Shown: one piece after another, positions 6,585 to 12,113 of the stretch
How positions within the stretch are numbered: the stretch's first letter is position 1
How the letters are laid out: the number at the start of each line of letters is the position of its first letter
Origin: Aurantimonadaceae bacterium
GTDB taxonomy: Bacteria > Pseudomonadota > Alphaproteobacteria > Rhizobiales > Rhizobiaceae
Assembly (NCBI GenBank): GCA_003232595.1
Contig: QIIJ01000337.1
Span: 1-12,113, forward strand
DNA: 12,113 nt
Reading direction: 5' to 3'
Made by a program: the position numbers and the translations under genes
The notes under the pieces: generated by a model
Seen by the model: the letters and a program-made list of their open reading frames with translations, nothing else
Database searches by the model: none
What the model was told of the DNA's origin: nothing

Positions 6585-7196
6585 CTATCCGTTCAACGTG
6601 CCTTTGGTCGAAGGAATTATGCCCTGTTGGCGCGGGTCAGGCTCTATGGCCATACGCAGAACACGTGCTGTCGCCTTAAAGCAGGTTTCTGCAATATGAT
6701 GATTGTTTTCTCCGTAAAGATTTTCAATGTGCAAAGTAATGCCGGCATTTTGTGCCAGCGCATGGAAAAACTCGCGGAACAGTTCCGTGTCAAAACTACC
6801 GACCTTGTCACGGGAAAATTTGACTTTCCAGATCAGGTAAGGGCGACCGGACACATCTATGGCGGCCCTTGTCATGGTTTCATCCATAGGCAGATCAAGC
6901 GATGCATAGCGGTTGATGCCGCGACGCTCACCAAGCGCCTGTGAAAGCGCCTGCCCTATGGCTATGCCTGTATCTTCAACAGTGTGATGATCATCTATGT
7001 GGAGATCACCCCTGGCTTTGACGGTCATGTCTATCAGCGCGTGCTTCGACAATTGTTCGAGCATGTGATCGAAAAATCCAATGCCGGTATTGATGTTGAA
7101 TACGCCGCTACCATCAAGATCAACGGATACGGAAATATCCGTTTCATTTGTCTTGCGAGCGACTTTTGCGCTTCGACTCTTTGTTGCTGTAGCCAT
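6585..7196 (-). CDS. hisB: Imidazoleglycerol-phosphate dehydratase (monofunctional)
   Basis: HisB removes water from imidazole glycerol phosphate to give imidazole acetol phosphate, using two bound Mn ions per site. From ATG 7196 the protein has 203 residues, consistent with a monofunctional enzyme lacking the phosphatase domain of enterobacterial HisB. Metal and substrate motifs are present: FFDHMLEQL, DLHIDDHHTVEDTG, FFHALAQNAG and ENNHHIAETCFKA. An upstream in-frame ATG at 7250 would add 18 residues, but the 7196 start is preferred. It has GGAG 6 bases upstream, and the short basic leader before the conserved core is typical of rhizobial HisB. It is the first gene of the operon that continues with DUF2628, hisH and hisA, and is divergent from hslV. 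Confidence 0.96.
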   Translation of the reverse strand: MATATKSRSAKVARKTNETDISVSVDLDGSGVFNINTGIGFFDHMLEQLSKHALIDMTVKARGDLHIDDHHTVEDTGIAIGQALSQALGERRGINRYASLDLPMDETMTRAAIDVSGRPYLIWKVKFSRDKVGSFDTELFREFFHALAQNAGITLHIENLYGENNHHIAETCFKATARVLRMAIEPDPRQQGIIPSTKGTLNG

Positions 7197-7202
7197 GGAA
7201 TT

Positions 7203-7206
7203 CTCC
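7203..7206 (-). promoter_or_regulatory. hisB ribosome binding site
   Basis: GGAG on the minus strand, 6 bases before ATG 7196. It decides in favour of this start over the ATG at 7250, whose extra residues are not conserved-looking. Confidence 0.7.
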
Positions 7207-7356
7207 AGAACCTGACTTTTTCGCTGCTGTTTAACAGGCAAAACCGGCAATTACCACCGGTTAGAGCAACAATTGACGGGTGAGTGATTTGCATCTTGTT
7301 AAAAACAGCATACATATGCGCCACTGAAACCGGGCTTGACCGGGCAAATCAATTAC

Positions 7357-7360
7357 AGGA
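7357..7360 (+). promoter_or_regulatory. hslV ribosome binding site
   Basis: AGGA 7 bases before ATG 7368. It supports this start over the longer open frame that begins at 7284. Confidence 0.65.
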
Positions 7361-7367
7361 TTTTCCA

Positions 7368-7922
7368 ATGGGCGAACGCGCTTTACCATCGATGCATGCG
7401 ACCACAATCATAACCGTTCGAAAAGGCGGCAAGGTAGTGATTGCCGGTGATGGACAGGTCAGCCTCGGGCAGACAATTATAAAGGCCAATGCACGCAAAG
7501 TGCGCCCGCTCGGCAAGGGAAACGTGATTGCCGGATTTGCCGGTGCCACCGCCGATGCCTTTACCCTGTTTGAGCGGCTTGAGGCGAAACTCGAACAATA
7601 TCCCGACCAGTTGATGCGGGCCTGCGTGGAAATGGCCAAGGACTGGCGCACAGACCGCTATCTTCGCCGCCTTGAGGCGATGATGCTGGTAGCTGATAAA
7701 AAGACCAGCCTGTGCCTCACTGGCAATGGTGATGTACTGGAACCCGAAGAGGGTATCATGGCCATTGGCTCAGGTGGCAACTATGCGCTGGCTGCCGCAA
7801 TGGCGCTTTTGGACAGTAAATTGAGTGCAGAGGAAATCGCCAAAAAAGCGATGAAAATTGCTTCCTCCATTTGTGTTTACACCAACGATCATCTCGTGCT
7901 GGAGCAGCTGGATGACGAATGA
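7368..7922 (+). CDS. hslV: ATP-dependent protease HslUV, peptidase subunit HslV
   Basis: HslV is the proteasome-like threonine peptidase that forms a double hexamer capped by the HslU unfoldase and degrades misfolded or regulatory proteins in the cytoplasm. From ATG 7368 it has 184 residues. The start TTIITVRKGGKVVIAGDGQ shows the N-terminal nucleophile Thr12, exposed after removal of an 11-residue leader, as in relatives such as Brucella. GNVIAGFAGATADAFTLFERLE, KDWRTDRYLR and AIGSGGNYALAAAMAL are standard HslV segments. The frame stays open upstream to 7284, but those extra 28 residues look unlike HslV and the RBS supports 7368. Its end overlaps the next membrane-protein gene by 11 bases. 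Heat-shock control is usual for the family, but no clear RpoH promoter was seen. Confidence 0.96.
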   Translation: MGERALPSMHATTIITVRKGGKVVIAGDGQVSLGQTIIKANARKVRPLGKGNVIAGFAGATADAFTLFERLEAKLEQYPDQLMRACVEMAKDWRTDRYLRRLEAMMLVADKKTSLCLTGNGDVLEPEEGIMAIGSGGNYALAAAMALLDSKLSAEEIAKKAMKIASSICVYTNDHLVLEQLDDE

Positions 7923-9036
7923 GGATCATCTCGACGAGGCAATTTCGCGCGGTATTATTCAGCCTGAACAAGCAACAGCGCTGCGGGAGCTTTCCGGGAC
8001 GCCGACAGATGACAGCAAAAAGTTCTTCCCGGAACCGCATAGCAAAATGGCGCTTGATGCGGAAGACGATGAAAGCTTCCGATTTGTGTCCGGTTTTAAC
8101 GACATCTTTCTGGCCCTTGGGGTCATCATGCTGTTATATGGACTTTCGACTTCCAATTTAAGTTCGGGAATGCAGGGTCACCTGATTGCAGCAGCCATTT
8201 TGTGGGGTCTTGCCGAAATATTTGCCGGCTGGCTCAAACGTGCGCTGCCAAGCATGATTGTTGCAGCTGCGTTTGTTTATCATGTCCTCAACATCATCAG
8301 TATTTACCTGGATGGGCGAGAATTGGCCGGCTTTGCCATACTGGATTTTCTCGGTGAAGGATCCAGCGACGCGGTTTCCTGGTATGTGCTGGTTGCAGGC
8401 ATCGCAGCAGCATTGGCGATCTATATGCGATTCAAATTACCGTTTGCGCTGTTTCTGGCTGGCTTCCAGGTCGTTTTGATGGCGGTAATCGAGGCTATCA
8501 AGCAACTGGACCCGGCAACCTATCCATACTTTATACCATTCCTGTTTGCTATCGGACTCATCATGTTTGCCCTTGCCATGCAGTTTGACATGGCAGACCG
8601 TTTCAGGCTCAATCGCTTAAGTGACAATGCATTCTGGTTGCATCTTCTTGCATCTCCCCTCATTGTCCATTCGATTATGTGGCAATCGGCGATCTGGACT
8701 ATTGGCGCAAGATCTGCTGATCCATCATCTGGCTGGATAGAAATTGCAACACCACTTGCGATCATCGTTCTGGTTGTTTTTGTTGCATTGATGATTGTCG
8801 CCCTGATCATCGACCGGCGTGCGATGCTGGTATCATCCTTTATTTATGTGTCGGTTGCGGTAACCTATTTCATCACTCAGCAGGGAGATTTTATTTCCGC
8901 CGCCGGCTTTACCCCTGTGCTGATTGGTGCAGCTATCATTGCCATGGGTGTTGGATGGCGACGTTTAAGAAGAATGATATTTACAATCCTGCCACTTGCC
9001 TCTATCGAACCCCGTCTTCCACCCATCAAAAGTTAG
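7912..9036 (+). CDS. Polytopic membrane protein, possibly DUF2157-like, between hslV and hslU
   Basis: I do not recognise a function. From ATG 7912 the protein has 374 residues. The soluble N-terminal part of about 57 residues contains a short helical segment, DEAISRGIIQPEQATALREL (8-27), like the N-terminus of DUF2157 proteins. An acidic stretch (DAEDDES) follows. About ten hydrophobic segments come after it, beginning at 62-78 and ending near the C-terminus, which closes with a basic RRLRR loop and a short tail. The frame remains open back to 7858, but those residues lie deep in hslV, so the 7912 start, overlapping hslV by 11 bases, is preferred. hslU starts 9 bases after the stop. The gene is therefore co-transcribed with both protease subunits. 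Related genomes often have an acetyltransferase gene or nothing here. No transporter or enzyme motif is evident. Confidence 0.8.
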   Translation: MTNEDHLDEAISRGIIQPEQATALRELSGTPTDDSKKFFPEPHSKMALDAEDDESFRFVSGFNDIFLALGVIMLLYGLSTSNLSSGMQGHLIAAAILWGLAEIFAGWLKRALPSMIVAAAFVYHVLNIISIYLDGRELAGFAILDFLGEGSSDAVSWYVLVAGIAAALAIYMRFKLPFALFLAGFQVVLMAVIEAIKQLDPATYPYFIPFLFAIGLIMFALAMQFDMADRFRLNRLSDNAFWLHLLASPLIVHSIMWQSAIWTIGARSADPSSGWIEIATPLAIIVLVVFVALMIVALIIDRRAMLVSSFIYVSVAVTYFITQQGDFISAAGFTPVLIGAAIIAMGVGWRRLRRMIFTILPLASIEPRLPPIKS

Positions 9037-9045
9037 TACCCGCAC

Positions 9046-10353
9046 ATGACAAACTTCTCTCCCCGCGAAATTGTTTCAGAACTTGATCGTTTTATCATCG
9101 GCCAAAATGACGCCAAGCGCGCAGTTGCGGTTGCCTTGCGCAATCGCTGGCGGCGGCAGCAGCTTGAAAGCCCGATGAAAGAAGAAGTGCTGCCCAAGAA
9201 TATTTTGATGATCGGACCGACAGGCGTTGGCAAAACCGAGATATCACGCCGGCTGGCACGCCTTGCCGCTGCGCCATTTGTCAAGATTGAGGCAACAAAG
9301 TTTACCGAGGTCGGCTATGTGGGCCGCGATGTGGAACAGATTGTTCGTGATCTGGTTGAGATCGGTATTTCGCTGGTGCGCGATAAAAAGCGCGAGCAGG
9401 TCAAGGCCAAGGCTCATCTTTTAGCAGAAGAGCGGGTGCTGGATGCGCTTGTGGGAGAAACCGCCAAGGACAATACAAGAGCATCGTTTCGCAAAAAACT
9501 GCGAGAGGGACAGCTTGATGACAAGGAAATTGAAGTCGAGGTTGCTGACCATGGCAGCCCAATGGGCGGATTTGAAATTCCGGGCATGCCTGGCTCCAGC
9601 GTCGGCATGATCGATATCGGAGACATGATGAGCAAGGCAATGGGCGGGGCCAGAACCAAAAAACGCAAGACCAGCGTCAAGGAATCTTACGAATTGCTGA
9701 TTGCCGAGGAATCCGACAAACTGCTGGATGACGAACAGGTGGTAAGCGAGGCCATTACATCCGTTGAGGAGGATGGCATCGTATTTCTCGATGAGATTGA
9801 CAAGATTGCTGTTCACGAAAAAGGTGGCGGGTCGGTTTCACGCGAAGGGGTGCAGCGTGATCTGTTGCCATTGGTGGAAGGTACAACCGTTGCAACCAAA
9901 CATGGGCCCGTCAAAACTGATCATATCCTGTTCATCGCGTCAGGCGCATTCCACGTTTCCAAGCCTTCTGATCTGTTGCCTGAATTGCAGGGCCGATTAC
10001 CGATCCGGGTCGAACTTCGGGCGCTCAATAAAGAAGATTTTGTCCGTATTCTGGTGGAAACCGAAGCCAGCCTGATCAAGCAATATATCGCACTGATGGG
10101 GACCGAAGAAATCGAACTTGCCTTTACCGATGATGCAATTGATGCAATTGCCGATATCGCGGTGGAGGTGAATGCATCGGTTGAAAATATCGGGGCGCGG
10201 CGTTTGCAAACAGTGATGGAACGCATATTGAGCGATATTTCTTTTAATGCGCCGGACAGGAGTGGCGATGAAATCACAATTGATGCCACATTTGTTCGCG
10301 ATAATATCGGAGAGTTGGCAAAAGACACAGATCTTAGCCGTTATATTCTATAG
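9046..10353 (+). CDS. hslU: ATP-dependent protease HslUV, ATPase subunit HslU
   Basis: HslU is a hexameric AAA+ unfoldase (Clp/Hsp100 family) that feeds substrates to HslV. The 435-residue protein is complete. The N-terminal FSPREIVSELDRFIIGQ is the family hallmark. Walker A is GPTGVGKT (57-64), the pore loop is GYVG (90-93), and the intermediate domain spans about residues 105-230, including a Gly/Met-rich stretch. Walker B is VFLDEIDK (246-253, D249 and E250). ELQGRLPIRVEL and GARRLQTVMERIL carry the sensor regions. The C-terminus ends LSRYIL, the tail that docks into HslV. The start has no strong RBS and follows the membrane-protein stop by 9 bases, so translation is probably coupled. All key residues are intact. 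Confidence 0.97.
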   Translation: MTNFSPREIVSELDRFIIGQNDAKRAVAVALRNRWRRQQLESPMKEEVLPKNILMIGPTGVGKTEISRRLARLAAAPFVKIEATKFTEVGYVGRDVEQIVRDLVEIGISLVRDKKREQVKAKAHLLAEERVLDALVGETAKDNTRASFRKKLREGQLDDKEIEVEVADHGSPMGGFEIPGMPGSSVGMIDIGDMMSKAMGGARTKKRKTSVKESYELLIAEESDKLLDDEQVVSEAITSVEEDGIVFLDEIDKIAVHEKGGGSVSREGVQRDLLPLVEGTTVATKHGPVKTDHILFIASGAFHVSKPSDLLPELQGRLPIRVELRALNKEDFVRILVETEASLIKQYIALMGTEEIELAFTDDAIDAIADIAVEVNASVENIGARRLQTVMERILSDISFNAPDRSGDEITIDATFVRDNIGELAKDTDLSRYIL

Positions 10354-10361
10354 GCAGATAG

Positions 10362-10384
10362 CGATTCGGAACCGAACCGAATTG
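10362..10384 (+). other. Hairpin between hslU and the DUF1402 gene, abutting the RBS
   Basis: CGATTCGG at 10362-10369 can pair with CCGAATTG at 10377-10384 (one G-U pair) around a 7-base loop. The 3' arm runs into the GGAG RBS at 10384-10387 of the next gene. There is no T-run, so it is not a standard terminator; it may tune translation or protect or process the mRNA. Confidence 0.4.
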
Positions 10385-10392
10385 GAGTATTT

Positions 10393-11376
10393 ATGACGTT
10401 TGACAAATTAAGAGCAATCTGGCTGATCCCGGCCATAATGGCGGCTGTGTTATTCACTCCGATTGATTTATTTGCACAAACTGTTGTCCAAGTTCCGCCC
10501 GGCAACCGCAATGAAATTCAGCCGGAAATTCCTTTTAGCTCGACCAAGCGCACCCGCTCGGGCAAGAGCACATTTGAGCGAAAATATCAGAAAATCCAAA
10601 GAATGCTCAGCCGCAACCAAAAACTGATCAGCAATATTAAAAAGTCGGCGCGCGCATATGGCATTGATCCGATTCACATCGTCGGCGCGCTTGTTGGTGA
10701 ACACACCTATAATGTGGACGCGCTTGACCGGTATCAGACCTACTATGTCAAGGCACTGGCCTATCTTAATCAGGACCTTTCGTTTCGATACAAAAGGGAA
10801 AAGGTGACAGATTTTATCCTGCGCCGGGAATTTTCAAGGTGCAACACAATCAGGTCTAATTACGATCTTTGGTCGTGCCGGGAAGCGGTTTGGAACCAGA
10901 CATTCAAGGGCCAACGAGTTGGTGGCGTAGCCTATCCCAATGACCGTTTTGGCCGGGTGTTTTTTCAACCGCTTTATGCAGGCCAGACGTTTGGGCTTGG
11001 TCAGCTTAATCCGCTTACCGCATTGAAGGTTACGGATATTGTTGCCCGCAGAAGCGGCCTGCCCCGTCTGCAGGCTGAAAATGCGCCGCAGGTATACACA
11101 ACCATTATGGATCCGGATTCCACGCTGATTTATATGGCCGCTGTCATAAAAAACGGCATGGATGTTTATCGTCGTTATGCCGGTTTCGACATTTCAGGCA
11201 ATCCGGGTATTACAGCAACGCTTTATAATCTCGGCAATGTAAAATTCCGTGCCCTGGAACTGGCTGCCAAAAACAGGGCGCTGCTGGCCCTGGATGAACT
11301 GCCTGAATTGCCTGAAGAAAACTACTACGGCTGGCTGGTCAATAACAAGCTTGATGAACTACGACGGCTTTTTTAG
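10393..11376 (+). CDS. Secreted DUF1402 family protein with lytic-transglycosylase-like motifs
   Basis: A 327-residue exported protein that I assign to DUF1402, a family of unknown function in rhizobia and relatives. A signal peptide is clear: basic start, hydrophobic residues 9-27, and likely cleavage after FA (28). A basic, helical region follows (about 50-88). The segment ARAYGIDPIHIVGALVGEHTYN (86-107, E103), the later FGLGQLNPLTAL (200-211) and LYNLG (277-281) occur in the order of the Glu, GLMQ and AYNAG motifs of soluble lytic transglycosylases. A lysozyme-like fold acting on peptidoglycan is therefore a reasonable inference. C150 and C162 could form a disulfide in the periplasm. The ATG has GGAG 5 bases upstream. 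It probably belongs to the hslVU transcript. The last 18 bases overlap the convergent XRE gene. Confidence 0.85.
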   Translation: MTFDKLRAIWLIPAIMAAVLFTPIDLFAQTVVQVPPGNRNEIQPEIPFSSTKRTRSGKSTFERKYQKIQRMLSRNQKLISNIKKSARAYGIDPIHIVGALVGEHTYNVDALDRYQTYYVKALAYLNQDLSFRYKREKVTDFILRREFSRCNTIRSNYDLWSCREAVWNQTFKGQRVGGVAYPNDRFGRVFFQPLYAGQTFGLGQLNPLTALKVTDIVARRSGLPRLQAENAPQVYTTIMDPDSTLIYMAAVIKNGMDVYRRYAGFDISGNPGITATLYNLGNVKFRALELAAKNRALLALDELPELPEENYYGWLVNNKLDELRRLF

Positions 11377-11727
11377 ATATTGCTCGAGTTGCACTGTCAT
11401 TTCGGCAATTTCTGTGCTGTTGAGACCGGCAATATTACGCGCAAGCAGGTTGGCAAATCTTGTTGTCTCCGGTGCCAGACCTCCGGTATCAATCGTTACA
11501 CGCGGATTTGAAATTGCAGCCAGTTTCTCCAGCTCCTCAGCCTCATCCCAGATCACATTAAAATAGCCGATAATCCGCTGCAGCATGACCCATGTCGGCC
11601 GTCCCCGGCGACCATGTTCGAGGGCTGAAAGATAGGCGCTGGAAACGCCCAGCTGTTTAGCCATTTCCTGCTGTGTGATGCCTTTTTTGCGCCGAAGGGC
11701 ACGTAATCTGCTGCCAAAGGGCGTCAA
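11359..11727 (-). CDS. XRE family helix-turn-helix transcriptional regulator
   Basis: A small cytoplasmic DNA-binding protein of 122 residues. Residues about 5-60 form a Cro/CI-type helix-turn-helix: LRALRRKKGITQQEMAKQLG, then VSSAYLSALEHGRRGRP with the recognition helix, and a fifth helix around MLQRIIGYF. The remaining half, EEAELEKL-like to the end, is helical and has no recognised ligand-binding domain. It may help dimerisation. Translation appears to start at TTG 11727: an in-frame stop lies only two codons upstream and there is no other start before the HTH. This TTG overlaps the stop of the Smr-domain gene as TTGA, so translation is likely coupled to that gene. The 3' end overlaps the DUF1402 gene on the other strand by 18 bases. 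Targets are unknown. Confidence 0.92.
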   Translation of the reverse strand: MTPFGSRLRALRRKKGITQQEMAKQLGVSSAYLSALEHGRRGRPTWVMLQRIIGYFNVIWDEAEELEKLAAISNPRVTIDTGGLAPETTRFANLLARNIAGLNSTEIAEMTVQLEQYLKKPS

Positions 11728-12113
11728 TTTTTAGCCCGCCTCAATCTCACATAAAGAGCACCAGACCCTCCATGCAGCGGATTGGCTTCACGCACGCCAC
11801 TGACCATTGGAGCAAGTTCACCCGTTGTCAGCCAGTCAGGCACACGCTGACGCAGGATCCCCCTACCCTCCTGCCCATGTTCCGGTAACCCTTTGCCGGT
11901 GATTACCAGAACCAGACGGAAATCGCTTGCATGCGCCATATGAATAAATCGGCGTAAGGCAATGATGGCCTGCGGCTGAGTGAGACCATGCAAATCTATA
12001 CGCCCGTCGATTGAAAATTTTCCCTTTGAAATCCTGCGAACCGTTTTGTGGTCAAACAGATGGTTGGCAGAGGCCTGAATATGTGGGCGAGGCCTGGGCC
12101 CGGGATTTTTTTT
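11724..12113 (-). CDS. Smr/MutS2 C-terminal-like domain protein (partial, N-terminus missing)
   Basis: This is the C-terminal 129 residues of a stand-alone Smr-domain protein; the gene runs off the right edge in frame. Smr domains bind or cut nucleic acid. The visible part starts with a basic, proline-rich linker and then has the Smr hallmarks: DLHGLTQPQAI (fragment residues 40-50), LVLVITGKG (67-75), and the segment GILRQRVPDWL before the final LYVRLRR strand. The apparent start near 11993 is a TTG inside the domain and is not the real one, because the frame continues to the window edge with good similarity. It is followed by the XRE regulator with a 4-base overlap. In related genomes an mltA gene commonly lies upstream, but that cannot be seen here. 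The eight A/T run at the edge of the window is part of Lys-Lys-Asn codons. Confidence 0.9.
   Translation of the reverse strand, partial: KKNPGPRPRPHIQASANHLFDHKTVRRISKGKFSIDGRIDLHGLTQPQAIIALRRFIHMAHASDFRLVLVITGKGLPEHGQEGRGILRQRVPDWLTTGELAPMVSGVREANPLHGGSGALYVRLRRAKN

Larger units (their letters stand above)
7197..7367. promoter_or_regulatory. Divergent promoter region of the his operon and the hslVU operon
   Basis: These 171 bases separate hisB (minus) and hslV (plus) and should carry the promoters of both operons. On the plus strand there is TTGACG at 7273-7278 with only poor -10 matches. CTTGTT at 7295-7300 followed by TACATAT at 7311-7317 recalls the heat-shock (RpoH) -35 and -10 elements but is spaced too closely. 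I therefore do not assign a promoter. No his leader peptide with a histidine run was seen. Confidence 0.45.

Noticed and set aside
7294..7317. RpoH-type heat-shock promoter for hslV (CTTGTT ... TACATAT)
   Set aside because: The two elements are only about 10 bases apart, too close for a sigma-32 promoter, and the -10 match is weak.
7284..7367. Longer hslV start adding 28 residues
   Set aside because: The extra residues look like translated leader; ATG 7368 has AGGA 7 bases upstream and gives the usual short propeptide before the catalytic Thr.
11724..11993. Short 89-residue gene starting with TTG at 11993
   Set aside because: The frame continues upstream to the window edge with a basic linker and the DLHG motif of the Smr domain; the TTG is internal.
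1..12113. Defence system, CRISPR, toxin-antitoxin, prophage or insertion sequence
   Set aside because: No repeat arrays, transposase, integrase, nuclease or toxin motifs were seen. The XRE gene is not paired with a RelE/HipA/HigB-type toxin but with an Smr-domain gene.

Overview
The window looks like chromosomal DNA of an alphaproteobacterium of the order Hyphomicrobiales (Rhizobiales). The best evidence is gene order: the histidine genes hisB, a DUF2628 membrane-protein gene, hisH and hisA sit divergently next to hslV and hslU. They are followed by a DUF1402 gene and then an XRE-regulator/Smr-domain pair, an arrangement I know from rhizobia and their relatives. Base composition looks moderate rather than strongly GC-rich, so a marine or free-living member is plausible, but I cannot name a genus. 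I see no tRNA, rRNA, CRISPR array, insertion sequence or phage gene.

Layout. Positions 1-877 hold the 5' part of a processive family 2 glycosyltransferase (minus strand) and an AT-rich divergent control region. A UDP-N-acetylhexosamine/UDP-hexose 6-dehydrogenase gene follows (878-2260, plus). Together they suggest the edge of a surface-polysaccharide locus. Next is a class I polyphosphate kinase 2 (2348-3217, minus), convergent with the dehydrogenase across a region with two hairpins. Divergent from ppk2 is a two-gene unit: an NADPH-dependent FMN reductase overlapping pyrF (3349-4624, plus).

The minus strand from 7196 down to 4731 is a tight histidine operon (hisB, DUF2628, hisH, hisA), with gaps of 3-4 bases or overlaps. 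hisF, which usually follows hisA in this order of bacteria, is absent; convergent pyrF lies there instead. On the plus strand from 7368 is the HslUV protease operon: hslV, a ten-helix membrane protein overlapping it, hslU, then a secreted DUF1402 protein. The last gene overlaps tail-to-tail with a minus-strand pair: a UUG-started XRE regulator and an Smr-domain protein that runs off the right edge.

Most of the window is core metabolism and proteostasis. I found no convincing new multi-gene system. The points most worth checking are the RBS-sequestering hairpin before ppk2, the lytic-transglycosylase-like motifs in the DUF1402 protein, the membrane protein embedded between hslV and hslU, the hisF break, and the pairing of a hyaluronan-synthase/NodC-like glycosyltransferase with a UDP-sugar dehydrogenase.
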